A DNA stretch of 64,000 nucleotides from Prolixibacter sp. SD074 (GCF_009617895.1 NZ_BLAW01000001.1:1479001-1543000); one strand, 5' to 3'; shown: positions 35,997 to 44,806, numbered from the stretch's first letter. Made by a program: numbers and translations. Notes: generated by a model from the letters alone, not told the origin.

Positions 35997-37190
35997 TTAC
36001 AATTCCAAATCGACGTCATGCAATTCGTGCCATGGTAAGCCGTGTTTCTTCAATTCCTCCATAAAGGGATCCGGATCGAACTGCTCGACGTTGTTCACCC
36101 CGGGTTTTCTCCATTTTCCCCGCATGAACATCATGGAGCCAATCATCGCCGGAACGCCCGTAGTATAACTAACAGCCTGCATACCGGTTTCCTTGTAAGC
36201 CGCTTCATGACTGCAATTATTGTAAATGTAATAAGTCTGCTCCTTGCCGTCTTTCAATCCGCGAATGCGGCAACCAATAGAAGTTTCGCCGTGGTAATTT
36301 TCTCCCAAATCACCTGGATCCGGCAACACTGCTTTCAGGAACTGGATCGGCACAATCTCTTTGCCCTCATACATAACCGGCTCAATTCCGGCCATACCAA
36401 TATTTTGGATCACGCGCAAGTGTGTTAAATATTCCTGTCCGAAGGTCATCCAAAACCGGGCACGTTTAATGGTCGGGAAATTTTTCACCAGCGATTCCAA
36501 CTCCTCATGGTAAATCAGATAAGACTCTTTCGGACCAATGTTCGGATAATTCAACGGTTTGTGAATTTCATGTGGCCCGGTCAAAACCCAGTCGTCATTC
36601 TCCCAGTACTTTCCTTTCTGTGTCACCTCGCGAATATTAATTTCGGGATTGAAATTGGTAGCGAAAGCTTTACCGTGATCACCTGCATTACAATCGACAA
36701 TATCGAGATACTGAATCTCGTCGAACACATGTTTTGCCGCGTATGATGTAAAGATACTAGTCGCTCCCGGATCGAAACCACACCCCAAAATAGCCGTCAA
36801 ACCAGCTTCTTTGAAACGATCATGGTAAGCCCATTGCCATTTATATTCGAATTTGGCTTCTTCTTTCGGTTCATAATTGGCTGTATCCAAATAGGAAACA
36901 CCCGTTTCGAGGCAGGCATCCATGATGGTCAAATCCTGATAAGGTAAGGCCACATTCACCACTAAGTCCGGTTGAAACGAACGAATTAACCCGACCAGCT
37001 GCGGCACACTGTCAGCATCTACCTGAGCCGTTTGGATGCGGTCCCCACCTATTTTTTCAGCAATTGCATCGCACTTTGATTTGGTGCGGCTTGCCAGCAT
37101 GATTCCCGAAAATACTTTAGGAAGTCCGGCCATTTTGTGAGCAACAACGGTTCCCACGCCACCGGCACCAATGATCAACACTTTACCCAT
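35997..37190 (-). CDS. Carboxynorspermidine dehydrogenase (saccharopine dehydrogenase family)
   Basis: A 397-residue NADPH-dependent enzyme. The Rossmann start is GKVLIIGAGGVGTVVAHK; further marks are VVNVALPYQDLTIMDAC, YLDTANYEP and ILGCGFDPGATSIF. This length and pattern fit carboxynorspermidine dehydrogenase rather than lysine-pathway saccharopine reductase. It condenses aspartate semialdehyde with a diamine, after which NspC decarboxylates the product. The start is the ATG at 37190; the TTG at 37193 is an alternative. It is transcribed alone and ends at a strong terminator. Confidence 0.88.
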   Translation of the reverse strand: MGKVLIIGAGGVGTVVAHKMAGLPKVFSGIMLASRTKSKCDAIAEKIGGDRIQTAQVDADSVPQLVGLIRSFQPDLVVNVALPYQDLTIMDACLETGVSYLDTANYEPKEEAKFEYKWQWAYHDRFKEAGLTAILGCGFDPGATSIFTSYAAKHVFDEIQYLDIVDCNAGDHGKAFATNFNPEINIREVTQKGKYWENDDWVLTGPHEIHKPLNYPNIGPKESYLIYHEELESLVKNFPTIKRARFWMTFGQEYLTHLRVIQNIGMAGIEPVMYEGKEIVPIQFLKAVLPDPGDLGENYHGETSIGCRIRGLKDGKEQTYYIYNNCSHEAAYKETGMQAVSYTTGVPAMIGSMMFMRGKWRKPGVNNVEQFDPDPFMEELKKHGLPWHELHDVDLEL

Positions 37191-37282
37191 CAAAAATATC
37201 TGTTTTATTCAGGTTTAACAATTCAAAAGCGGCGTAAAGTACGCAATTTTTCAAGGCAAGAAGGTAGGGAATTTAAAATTAG

Positions 37283-37599
37283 AATGAAACCGGAAAAGTC
37301 GGCACTTTCGAAATAAGTATTCCCGCCATGAACGGGAAACCGGAAACGTGGGTTCAATGGATTAATGTTCCGATACTTAATAACAACGGAGGAATTAGTG
37401 AGATACAATCGAGTGGACGGGACATTACCAACATCAAACAAATCCCGGTTTACCGGTGATTGCTTTTACTGCTTATGCCATGTCTGAAGACAAGGATAAA
37501 TGCATGGAAGCAGGATGTGACGATTTCATGGTGAAACCAGTCAACCGTTTTGAGCTACCGGCAAAAATCGAGAACTATTTTCAGTCGCAGGAACGATAA
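37283..37599 (+). pseudogene. Fossil of a hybrid sensor kinase: PAS end joined to receiver end
   Basis: Frame 2 from 37283 reads a PAS domain end, including MNGKPETWVQWINVPIL and SSGRDITNIK, and stops at a TGA near 37455. Another frame from 37444 reads PGLPVIAFTAYAMSEDKDK and AGCDDFMVKPV, the second half of a receiver domain, and ends with TAA at 37597-37599. The whole kinase core and the receiver's phosphoacceptor half are missing between them. This is a remnant of a PAS-HisKA-HATPase-REC protein after internal deletion and frameshift. No start codon or promoter is evident. Confidence 0.75.
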
Positions 37600-38078
37600 G
37601 CAGGACTACTTGTAATTGCCTGACTGAGTGATAAAAACTATCAGGAATAATTTCAGCCTTCGTTGAAATAAACCAATCTGCAGGCACCTGCCTGACCTGA
37701 TATACACAAAACATCAGAATCAGGAAAAAATAATTTATTTCGAAATCACTGAAAATAAACGCTATATTTGCACTGGTTCTGATTTGATATTAAGCGTGCA
37801 TATACTAATTCCACATTTGTATTAGTTAAACACTGCACTTTTTTTTAAATCCGTTTTCGGCACCGACACATGCGGATCAGTTGTTTTACACTGGTAATCA
37901 ACCAATTTAACCGGACCGATTTACTGTAATCAACATACACGAAAATATTTCCGAACGACAGGAAGGGCCTTTCAGTAAACTGTCCACTTCTGACATTCGG
38001 GATACAAAAGACCGAAATATTCGGTACTAAAATGGAGTAAATACAAACAGTCAGATTTATTATCAATTAAAATTATTT
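37600..38078 (+). promoter_or_regulatory. Promoter and long leader of the cold-shock gene
   Basis: The 479-bp gap holds TATATTTG at 37763-37770, a match to TAnnTTTG, followed by C. If used, it gives a leader of about 300 nt before the ATG at 38079. The leader contains short inverted repeats, for example CCGAAATATTCGG near 38010 and ATCCG/CGGAT around 37850-37880. Long structured leaders are typical of cold-shock mRNAs in other bacteria. No coding sequence was seen in the gap. Confidence 0.5.
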
Positions 38079-38534
38079 ATGGGTAGATCACAAGAAACTT
38101 TCAACAAAAAAGAAGTAAGAAACAAGAAAGTAAAAAAGAGAAAAGAAAAGGTAATGCGGAGGCAGGCCAAAAAGGATAATGAAAAAAAAGGTAGCCTCGA
38201 CGATATGATTGCTTACGTTGACGAAAACGGAATGATTACGGATACTCCTCCTGATCCGGGTAAGAAAACAAAAACAAAGGCAGAAGATATTGAGATCAGC
38301 ATTCCGAAGAAAGAAGATATGGAGCAACCAGATCCAATAAGAAAAGGAAAAGTTACTTATTACAACGATTCCAAAGGGTATGGTTTTATCAGGGATACCG
38401 AAACTCAGGATAGTGTGTTTGTACATGTAAACAACACGTTGGATGAGATTAATGAAGGTAGTAAAGTTACCTTTGAGGTCGAACCTGGTCCCAAAGGCCC
38501 GGTTGCTGTCAGGGTAAAACTGCTCGATCAGTAA
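38079..38534 (+). CDS. Cold-shock domain protein with basic N-terminal extension
   Basis: A 151-residue protein. Residues 1-85 are charged and probably disordered, very rich in Lys and Arg at the start (KKVKKRKEKVMRRQAKK). Residues ~87-150 form a cold-shock domain: RKGKVTYYNDSKGYGFI (RNP1-like) and DSVFVHVNNT (RNP2-like). The protein probably binds single-stranded RNA or DNA. This basic-extension architecture is common among Bacteroidota cold-shock proteins. Confidence 0.85.
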   Translation: MGRSQETFNKKEVRNKKVKKRKEKVMRRQAKKDNEKKGSLDDMIAYVDENGMITDTPPDPGKKTKTKAEDIEISIPKKEDMEQPDPIRKGKVTYYNDSKGYGFIRDTETQDSVFVHVNNTLDEINEGSKVTFEVEPGPKGPVAVRVKLLDQ

Positions 38535-38831
38535 TCAGCTGTAAACTTTAGTCAGAACGATGCACTAATGCTGGTTCACTGGCTGTTTCCCGGCAATTAC
38601 TTTGGTTTCTGGCAATTAAAGCAGACAAAACAAGTTCAACAAAATAAGCCGTCACTCGATACAGATACTGTATTTGGTAACGGCATTTTTGTACGAAGTT
38701 CATACCGTTTGCCCCGGAAAGAAAAAAGGGGAAACCCGGGATCAAACTAAAACTTTCACATCATTAATTCCAAATCATCACATCATTGTTTTCCGCTCCT
38801 AAAAGCATAATTTTGTGTCAAATTTCACTCG
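38535..38831 (+). promoter_or_regulatory. Intergenic region with promoter of selU-selD
   Basis: The 297-bp gap has no credible gene. TAATTTTG at 38808-38815 matches the -7 consensus, with a TTG at 38786-38788 about 19 nt upstream serving as a possible -33 element. Transcription would start a few bases before the ATG at 38832. A C-rich/G-rich inverted segment near 38710-38740 may terminate the cold-shock transcript. Confidence 0.5.
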
Positions 38832-39857
38832 ATGCAAGTACTGTATCCCAACGAATTTCTTAGTAAAGCAGAAAATACACCGGTAGTTGACGTTCGCTCT
38901 CCGGCAGAATACGCCGAGGGGCACATATCCGGAGCGTTCAATATTCCACTTTTTTCAAACGAAGAACGTGCCAACGTAGGAACGGTGTACAAGCAACAGG
39001 GAAGGCTCCAGGCTATCGAGCTAGGACTGGATATCGTGGGGCCCAAAATGTCAGGATTTGTGAAAGAAGCACAGGCTTTAGCTTCCAGTGGAGAGTTGCT
39101 TGTTCATTGCTGGCGTGGAGGGATGCGCTCAGAAAGTATGGCCTGGTTATTCGAGCGGGTAGGTATACAATGCTTCACGCTGAAAGGAGGTTACAAGGCT
39201 TACCGAAACCTGCTGATGGAAGAACTTGGGACCATTCCCCACCTCATTGTCCTGGAAGGATTTACCGGCAGTGGAAAAACAGAGGTGCTGCAGGAATTGG
39301 ACCAACGAGACGAACAAATTCTGGACCTGGAAGGTTTGGCCAACCATCGCGGTTCCGTTTTTGGCGGTGTGGGACAAGGAGAACAACCCACCACACAACA
39401 ATTTCAGAACAATCTACTGGCAGCTTTACGAAAACTGGACCGCGAAAAACGTATTTGGGTAGAAGGTGAAAGCAAAAGCATAGGCCGTGTCTCTCTACCC
39501 GATTCCTTTTGGAAAAACATGAATCAAGCCCGAATTATTGAAATTGAAGTACCGGTTGAAGAGCGGGTGAAGCGAGTTGTCAAAGATTACGGAATGCTTG
39601 AAAGGCCTCAGATGGAAAAGGCTATTTCGTCTTTACACAAAAGGCTCGGTGAAGAACAAACCAACATGATTCTCGAGTTATATCAAACGGACAAACTGGA
39701 ACAGGTCGCCGCCATGCTGCTCAGTTATTACGATAAAACGTATCGCTACAGCCGTGATAAATACAAGAAAAGTGATGCCAGCATCAATTTGAGCGGGATT
39801 AATAGTCAGGAAGATGCCGGAAAACTAGTGGAAAAAGCGAACGAATTAAAGTTATAA
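38832..39857 (+). CDS. selU: tRNA 2-selenouridine synthase
   Basis: A 341-residue enzyme (also called MnmH or YbbB) that replaces sulfur by selenium in 2-thiouridine at the tRNA wobble position. The N-terminal rhodanese domain carries the catalytic Cys93 in [12 protein letters not shown]-loop GFTGSGKT lies at 143-150 and the segment [12 protein letters not shown] follows. The gene is directly upstream of selD, 7 nt apart, so the selenium donor and user are co-transcribed. Confidence 0.93.
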   Translation: MQVLYPNEFLSKAENTPVVDVRSPAEYAEGHISGAFNIPLFSNEERANVGTVYKQQGRLQAIELGLDIVGPKMSGFVKEAQALASSGELLVHCWRGGMRSESMAWLFERVGIQCFTLKGGYKAYRNLLMEELGTIPHLIVLEGFTGSGKTEVLQELDQRDEQILDLEGLANHRGSVFGGVGQGEQPTTQQFQNNLLAALRKLDREKRIWVEGESKSIGRVSLPDSFWKNMNQARIIEIEVPVEERVKRVVKDYGMLERPQMEKAISSLHKRLGEEQTNMILELYQTDKLEQVAAMLLSYYDKTYRYSRDKYKKSDASINLSGINSQEDAGKLVEKANELKL

Positions 39858-39864
39858 ACGGAAA

Positions 39865-40926
39865 ATGGAAAAAAAATCAGATAATCAACCAGCCATTAAG
39901 CCGCTAAGGCTCACTCAATATTCACACGGAGCGGGATGCGGTTGCAAAATATCCCCAAGGGTTTTACGTAACATCCTGGCCGAAACAAAAACCGAGATTG
40001 ACGACCCCAACCTTTTGGTCGGTAACGGCACACTTGATGATGCCGCGGTGTATGCCATTGATGATGAAAAAGCGCTCATCTCCACAACCGATTTCTTCAC
40101 TCCCATCGTTGATGATCCGTATGATTTCGGAGGCATTGCATCGGTTAACGCCATCAGTGATATTTATGCAATGGGCGGAAAACCACTGATGGCCATTGCA
40201 ATCCTGGTCTGGCCGGTAGACAAGCTTCCGGCCGAAATTGCAGGTAAAGTCCTTGAAGGGGCGAAAAGAGCATGTGCACAGGCAGGTATTGCCATTGCCG
40301 GCGGTCACAGCATCGATGGCCCGGAGCCGATTTTTGGCCTGGCGGTTACCGGAATAGCCTCGAAAAAGCACATCAAAAAGAACAGCTCTGCAGTTGCCGG
40401 TTGCGAACTCTATCTTACCAAACCGCTGGGAGTTGGTATTTTAACCACAGCGCAAAAACAAGGCATCCTCAAAAAAGAAGATTTGGACGTCGCCCGCAAC
40501 TCGATGATTACCCTGAATAAAATTGGCCAGGAACTGGGAGAACTGGAAGGAGTAACAGCCATTACCGACGTAACCGGATTCGGACTACTGGGACATTTAT
40601 CCGAAATATGCGAAGGCAGCAACCTCAGCGCAACTATCGATTCGACTAAAGTACCGAAGCTGAATAATCTTGATTTCTACATCAAGCACAAAACGTTCCC
40701 GGGTGGTACATTCCGGAATTTTGACAGCTATGGGCACAAAATTTCTCCCCTGACAGAAGAACAAAAGGTGGTACTTTGCGATCCACAAACCAGCGGTGGA
40801 CTTTTGGTTGCAGTCGATCCTGCCTACCGGGAGAAATTCCTTGAAGTAACCTCGCGTTACGGCATGCAACCGGAGCCATTTGGCCTGCTTACCAAGCCGA
40901 AAGAATTTATTGTCCAGGTAAACTAA
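39865..40926 (+). CDS. selD: Selenide, water dikinase
   Basis: A 353-residue enzyme that makes selenophosphate from selenide and ATP. The active-site loop reads [10 protein letters not shown] (Cys25, Lys28), so Cys rather than selenocysteine is used. Other family segments are [16 protein letters not shown] and [11 protein letters not shown]. Length is normal. It sits in an operon with selU; no selA, selB or selC is in the window, so the visible use of selenium is tRNA modification. Confidence 0.95.
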   Translation: MEKKSDNQPAIKPLRLTQYSHGAGCGCKISPRVLRNILAETKTEIDDPNLLVGNGTLDDAAVYAIDDEKALISTTDFFTPIVDDPYDFGGIASVNAISDIYAMGGKPLMAIAILVWPVDKLPAEIAGKVLEGAKRACAQAGIAIAGGHSIDGPEPIFGLAVTGIASKKHIKKNSSAVAGCELYLTKPLGVGILTTAQKQGILKKEDLDVARNSMITLNKIGQELGELEGVTAITDVTGFGLLGHLSEICEGSNLSATIDSTKVPKLNNLDFYIKHKTFPGGTFRNFDSYGHKISPLTEEQKVVLCDPQTSGGLLVAVDPAYREKFLEVTSRYGMQPEPFGLLTKPKEFIVQVN

Positions 40927-40946
40927 ACCAGGTGATTAAAAACAGA

Positions 40947-41873
40947 TCAACAGCAGCCATTACCATCTACCAGAATACCCGGATGGTGATGGCTCTTGTA
41001 TTCAAACTGAAGTGTTACATGCTCGATGCCGTAGTCGCGATGCAGTAATTCTTCAATATTGTGACGCACATCGAGGGTTTTACTGGTCGGCAAATCATTT
41101 TGCAGGTTAACATGAGCCTCAAAATAGAGACTCCCTTCCGACAGCGCCCATGAATGAAGGTGATGGACGTTATTGATTTCCGGCAAGGTTTCCAGTTTTT
41201 TCTTGGCCTCCACCAAATCAACCTCCGACGGGGTAAACTGCATCAGCACCGAAGTTGATTCTTTCAACAATCCAATTGTGTGATACAGAATGTAAACACT
41301 GATAATGACAGTCACCAGCGGGTCAATCCAGTAAATCTGCCACATTTCAATCACAATGGCACCAATAATAACAGCCAGTGATGTAAGCGCATCGCCTAAC
41401 AAATGAAGATAAGCTGCCCGAACATTGATGTTACTTCCTTTATCCTTTTGGAGAAGAATCACTGAAAAGGTATTGGCCACCAATCCAATAATTCCCATCC
41501 AAAACATGACGCTGCCGTCAACCGGAGTAGTATCGGTAAAACGCTTTGCAGCTTCCACTATCAGGTAAACCGAAATGGCAATCAGCGCAACAGAATTGAT
41601 GAACGCTGCCAGAATCTCACTTCGGCGAAAGCCGAAAGTTTGACGTGGCGTGCCCGGCTTTTTTCCCAAGCGGTAAGCAATCCATGCAAGCAATACCGCA
41701 ATGCCGTCACTCAGATTATGTAACGCGTCGGAAATCAGCGCTAAACTGTTCGACAGGATTCCTCCCACAATCTGAGCAGCGGATATGAGAAAATTCAAAA
41801 TAGTCGTCAAAAAAAGTTTCTTTCCGGTCATATTATCAACCGAAGCATGCTCGTGGTGATGATGTGAACTCAT
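40947..41873 (-). CDS. Cation diffusion facilitator metal exporter (CDF)
   Basis: A 308-residue inner-membrane transporter with six membrane segments and a His-rich N terminus (SSHHHHEH). The zinc-binding pairs are visible in TM2 (LISDALHNLSD) and TM5 (HLLGDALTS), the HxxxD signature of zinc-transporting CDF proteins, and a cytoplasmic C-terminal domain carries HHLHSWAL. Metal is exported in exchange for protons. A terminator hairpin lies only 18 nt before the start codon on the same strand. Zinc is most likely; cobalt or cadmium may also be moved. Confidence 0.9.
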   Translation of the reverse strand: MSSHHHHEHASVDNMTGKKLFLTTILNFLISAAQIVGGILSNSLALISDALHNLSDGIAVLLAWIAYRLGKKPGTPRQTFGFRRSEILAAFINSVALIAISVYLIVEAAKRFTDTTPVDGSVMFWMGIIGLVANTFSVILLQKDKGSNINVRAAYLHLLGDALTSLAVIIGAIVIEMWQIYWIDPLVTVIISVYILYHTIGLLKESTSVLMQFTPSEVDLVEAKKKLETLPEINNVHHLHSWALSEGSLYFEAHVNLQNDLPTSKTLDVRHNIEELLHRDYGIEHVTLQFEYKSHHHPGILVDGNGCC

Positions 41874-41881
41874 ACGAATAC

Positions 41882-41916
41882 AAATTTAAAAACCCCGGTT
41901 CAATCGAACCGGGGTT
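41882..41916 (-). terminator. Terminator hairpin in the leader of the CDF gene
   Basis: A perfect 11-bp stem AACCCCGGTTC/GAACCGGGGTT with a 4-nt loop lies at 41891-41916, followed on the minus strand by TTTAAATTT. On that strand it points into the CDF gene, whose ATG is at 41873. It would end transcripts coming from upstream before they reach the gene, unless antitermination occurs. It may mark a short RNA or an attenuator. Confidence 0.65.
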
Positions 41917-42201
41917 GTAACCCTTAAAACACCAACGCAAAAGAAATCAATCAAAAATTAAACCAACTAACCTAACTTAACAAACCATAGAAAAAACTAC
42001 TGTACTCATTTCCTGTAACGTAACGGGTGTGAAAAAGTTTACAAATCAGCATGAAATTTGCAGTCAATTTGCAGAAATTTTCCTTTGTCTAAAACTTCAA
42101 CGAAAGTGAAAAACCAAGCCTGGGAAAACTTCTAAAGAACGACGCATAATCCTATGATTTTTTATATTTTCAGACGGACGAAATCAAATAACCTGGAATC
42201 C
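41917..42201. other. Divergent intergenic region
   Basis: No gene was found between the CDF leader hairpin and the secreted protein gene. A T-rich, G-poor tract runs on the minus strand between about 41940 and 42000 and could be a short leader RNA that ends at the hairpin at 41891-41916. TATATTTT at 42163-42170 is a near match to the -7 consensus on the plus strand and supports the start at 42202. Confidence 0.35.
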
Positions 42202-42903
42202 ATGAAACAGAAACAACAGATCATTATCCTTCTTCTCCTTGTATTACCAATCATTGGAAAATCGCAGAACGCCATGCTCAAAACCATCGACGATGTACGA
42301 TTCTCCAAAATGATACAAGGTGAGCATTTTGGCATTCAAAACCTGTCGCTGAAAGATATCCAGGGTTCACCCTACCTGGAGGACCAATTTGTAAAGGGAA
42401 CTGTCTTTACTACCAAGAACGATAAATACGTCGATGTCCCGTTGCGATACGACCAATACCAGGATGAACTGCAGTTTGAGAAGGACGGAAAAGCAATGAC
42501 ATTTTCACCCAGGGATATCGTAAAAAGAGCCGAGTTCGGCAATCGCGTATTTACCTACACAACCTACCAATTCACTGATAGCAAAACCAAAGAAGGTTAC
42601 TTTGAAATTTTGGCCGATGGGAATGTTCGACTCCTGTCGCAACACACCATCAAATTCTTCGAAAAAGAAAAAGAGAAACCCTACGTAGATCCCAAGCCAG
42701 CGCGGTTTGACTGGCCACTGGAAGATTTCTACATCCAGGTAGGCGCTTTACCTGCTCAACATATTACCAAGAAAAAGAACCTGCTGGAAGCATTTCCAAA
42801 ACATCATGATGAAGTAGCCAGGTATTACAAATCCAATAAGCTGTCAGCGAAAGACAAAGCGGATTTGATTAAGCTCGTACAATACTACAATTCGCTGAAT
42901 TAA
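42202..42903 (+). CDS. Exported protein of unknown function
   Basis: A 233-residue protein starting at the ATG at 42202, which gives a signal peptide (QQIIILLLLVLPIIGKSQ). The ATG 48 nt upstream would place 16 extra residues before it and overlaps a promoter-like TATATTTT. The mature part is mixed alpha/beta and lysine-rich, without Cys. No catalytic motif is recognised. It is followed 12 nt later by the split DUF456 gene and was probably in one operon with it. Confidence 0.7.
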   Translation: MKQKQQIIILLLLVLPIIGKSQNAMLKTIDDVRFSKMIQGEHFGIQNLSLKDIQGSPYLEDQFVKGTVFTTKNDKYVDVPLRYDQYQDELQFEKDGKAMTFSPRDIVKRAEFGNRVFTYTTYQFTDSKTKEGYFEILADGNVRLLSQHTIKFFEKEKEKPYVDPKPARFDWPLEDFYIQVGALPAQHITKKKNLLEAFPKHHDEVARYYKSNKLSAKDKADLIKLVQYYNSLN

Positions 42904-42915
42904 TACACTTTATCA

Positions 42916-43137
42916 ATGGATTATGTACTCATCACCATCAGTGCCATCTTAATGTTAGTTGGCCTAATAGGTTGCATTTTACCTGCTCTCCCCGGACCAA
43001 CACTTTCGTACCTCGGCCTGGTCGTCCTCAGCTTTTCTGACAGAGTAACTTTTTCAACAAAATTCTTCGTTGTCTGGGGAGTTATAGCCCTGATCGTCAC
43101 GGTTCTCGACTATCTAATTCCCATTTGGGGAACAAAG
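42916..43137 (+). pseudogene. DUF456 family membrane protein, 5' half (interrupted by an IS)
   Basis: Seventy-four codons, with two membrane segments and the family segment GCILPALPGPTLSYLGL. It runs up to IPIWGTK and is cut by the IS after Lys74. The reading frame resumes after the target duplication at 44555 with RFGGSKYGVWGS, exactly in phase. The intact gene would encode 157 residues. As drawn, the 5' half reads on into the IS for a further 42 unrelated codons to a stop at 43266. Confidence 0.85.
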
Positions 43138-43170
43138 GGATCAATTCATAATTGGGGTGGATTTTTTAGA

Positions 43171-44154
43171 TTACGCATAAATCTTAGCCACTCTGAAAAG
43201 GAAAAATTCAATATCGACAACTCCTCTTTGAGTTGCACGGAAAGCTTTAAGTTTGGCATTAAATGATTCAGCAGAAGCATTAGTGCTTCGGTTGTCAAAG
43301 AAGTTTAATATTTCAGGATAATGCGCATAGAATGTAGCAGATATGGTATTGAAAGATTTAAAACCGGATTCAGTAACATCGTTGAACCACCTGGCCATTT
43401 TAGTATAAGCTACTTTCTTGTCCGTGTTTTTCAAAAATATCATTCTTAATGAATGTGTCAGGGAATATGCTTCTTTAATGTCGGGATAAAGCTCAAACAA
43501 TACAGCAGCTCTTTTCTTTTGCTTGTCAGTCCATTTATCCCCTGATTTAAACAATAAATACCGGCTACGGGCCAGAAGTTGTTTTTTAGTGTCTCCATTG
43601 CTTAAAACTTCAGGGATATATTTTACGCCATCAGCTTTTGCATTTTCAATTGCATTGGTTTCTTCATTAATGGCATCCCAACGGTGTTTGATACGTATCT
43701 CCTGCAATGCATCATAGGCCAGTTTCTGGACATGAAAGCGGTCAATAACCCGGCTGGCTTTTGGAAAACAACTTTTTACTATTTTTCGCATGGAACTGGC
43801 CATATCCAGTGTTACCTCTTCAACTGCATTTCTTTCTTCTTCTGATATCTTATCTAAAACTTCAATAACTTTCCCTGCCTCTGTCCCTTCTATCATGGCC
43901 ACTAAAGAGCCCTTTTTCCCTTTCCCTGCCTTATTGGTCACCACGGTGTAAAGTTCTCCATTGGTAAGTGCTGTTTCATCGATACTCAATCGTGTCCCTA
44001 TATTCCCTGGAAAAAGGATCCAATCCTTTGAATGGGACTTCTGTTCCCATTCATGAAAATCGCTCAAATGATCCTTGTATTGTTGCCCAAAATAATCTCC
44101 GTTGATATAATAATGTTTCTCTAAGCTATTCGAACTTATCGGGTATTTGTCCAA
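43171..44154 (-). CDS. ISL3-family transposase, catalytic ORF
   Basis: A 327-residue protein with the DDE_Tnp_ISL3 domain. The catalytic acids can be placed at SIDETALTNG (first Asp), VIDRFHVQKL (second Asp, with the DRFHV signature of ISL3) and ASAESFNAKLKAF (Glu). It overlaps ORF1 by 29 nt in another frame. A TTG start at 44154 gives the tracked product; expression by frameshifting from ORF1 is possible. It lies inside the IS that splits the DUF456 gene. Confidence 0.93.
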   Translation of the reverse strand: MDKYPISSNSLEKHYYINGDYFGQQYKDHLSDFHEWEQKSHSKDWILFPGNIGTRLSIDETALTNGELYTVVTNKAGKGKKGSLVAMIEGTEAGKVIEVLDKISEEERNAVEEVTLDMASSMRKIVKSCFPKASRVIDRFHVQKLAYDALQEIRIKHRWDAINEETNAIENAKADGVKYIPEVLSNGDTKKQLLARSRYLLFKSGDKWTDKQKKRAAVLFELYPDIKEAYSLTHSLRMIFLKNTDKKVAYTKMARWFNDVTESGFKSFNTISATFYAHYPEILNFFDNRSTNASAESFNAKLKAFRATQRGVVDIEFFLFRVAKIYA

Positions 44155-44497
44155 GTAACCCTTTTAAAAAAGCAGCAAACTCTTTGGTGTAGCTGGTGCC
44201 TTTGGCTATTAAATCCCATCGGGAACTATAGATCTTTCCTGTGTGCTTGTCCTTCCATTTTCGTCGCCTGACGACAAAATAGACTGTCTTGTCCCTTAAC
44301 GGAAAATCTTGGATACGGACAGGCTCGTCGAATCCATTTGAAACCAGCTCTTTATCAGCGTGCTCCAAGGGCTTAATTGACTTTTCATTTAAATGTAGCT
44401 CTAATTGTCCACCTTCTACTTCCTTGAAATCAATCAAATCAAAGTATTCAAATATTTCCTGGGGCAATAAGTAACGTAGTAAGCTTTCTATTTCCAT
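44126..44497 (-). CDS. ISAon1-type transposase N-terminal region protein
   Basis: A 123-residue protein starting at MEIESLLRYLL. It is the small first ORF typical of ISAon1-like elements, with PVRIQDFPLRDKTVYFVVRRR, which resembles the N-terminal zinc-finger/HTH region of ISL3 transposases without clear Cys pairs. Its 3' end overlaps the catalytic ORF by 29 nt in a different frame. It probably binds the IS ends. Confidence 0.85.
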   Translation of the reverse strand: MEIESLLRYLLPQEIFEYFDLIDFKEVEGGQLELHLNEKSIKPLEHADKELVSNGFDEPVRIQDFPLRDKTVYFVVRRRKWKDKHTGKIYSSRWDLIAKGTSYTKEFAAFLKGLLGQIPDKFE

Positions 44498-44554
44498 GAC
44501 ATAAAAGTAGAATTTTTTGTTGCCCACCCTAATATTGAAGTGAGCCGAACAAAG

Positions 44555-44806
44555 CGGTTCGGTGGCAGTAAATATGGCGTTTGGGGAAGCATCATTGGGC
44601 TTTTAGCAGGATTGTTTTTCCCGCCGGCTGGATTCATCATCGGGCCGTTTGCCGGGGCCATTATCGGAGAAATGTATGCCGGCAAACGTTCCAAAGAAAT
44701 GTTTCGTGCCGGCCTCGGTTCGTTCATCGGATTCCTGGTAGCCACTTTCATAAAAATTCTCATTTCGGGCACCATGTTCTTCCTTTTCTTCAAAGGCCTT
44801 TTCTGA
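44555..44806 (+). pseudogene. DUF456 family membrane protein, 3' half
   Basis: Eighty-three codons beginning RFGGSKYGVWGS and ending with LFFKGLF. Two hydrophobic glycine-rich segments (GLLAGLFFPPAGFIIGPFAGAIIGE and the closing helix) match the second half of DUF456 proteins. It continues the phase of codon 74 of the 5' half at 43137. A GTG/ATG start is not required for it to be recognised; with the IS in place the protein is not made whole. Confidence 0.85.

Larger units (their letters stand above)
43138..44546 (-). mobile_element. ISL3-family insertion sequence (ISAon1-type), complete
   Basis: A 1409-bp IS. The left end starts GGATCAATTC and the right end reads, inverted, GGCTCACTTC; the 23-bp imperfect inverted repeats share GG-TCA-TTC-ATT-GGGTGG. 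It is flanked by the 8-bp direct repeat GAACAAAG at 43130-43137 and 44547-44554, the target duplication expected for ISL3. Two ORFs lie on the minus strand, an N-terminal region protein and the DDE transposase. Both ORFs are intact and the ends well kept, so the insertion seems recent. Confidence 0.93.

Noticed and set aside
37223-37441. 72-codon minus-strand ORF
   Set aside because: It is antisense to the PAS fossil and has no start context or family pattern.
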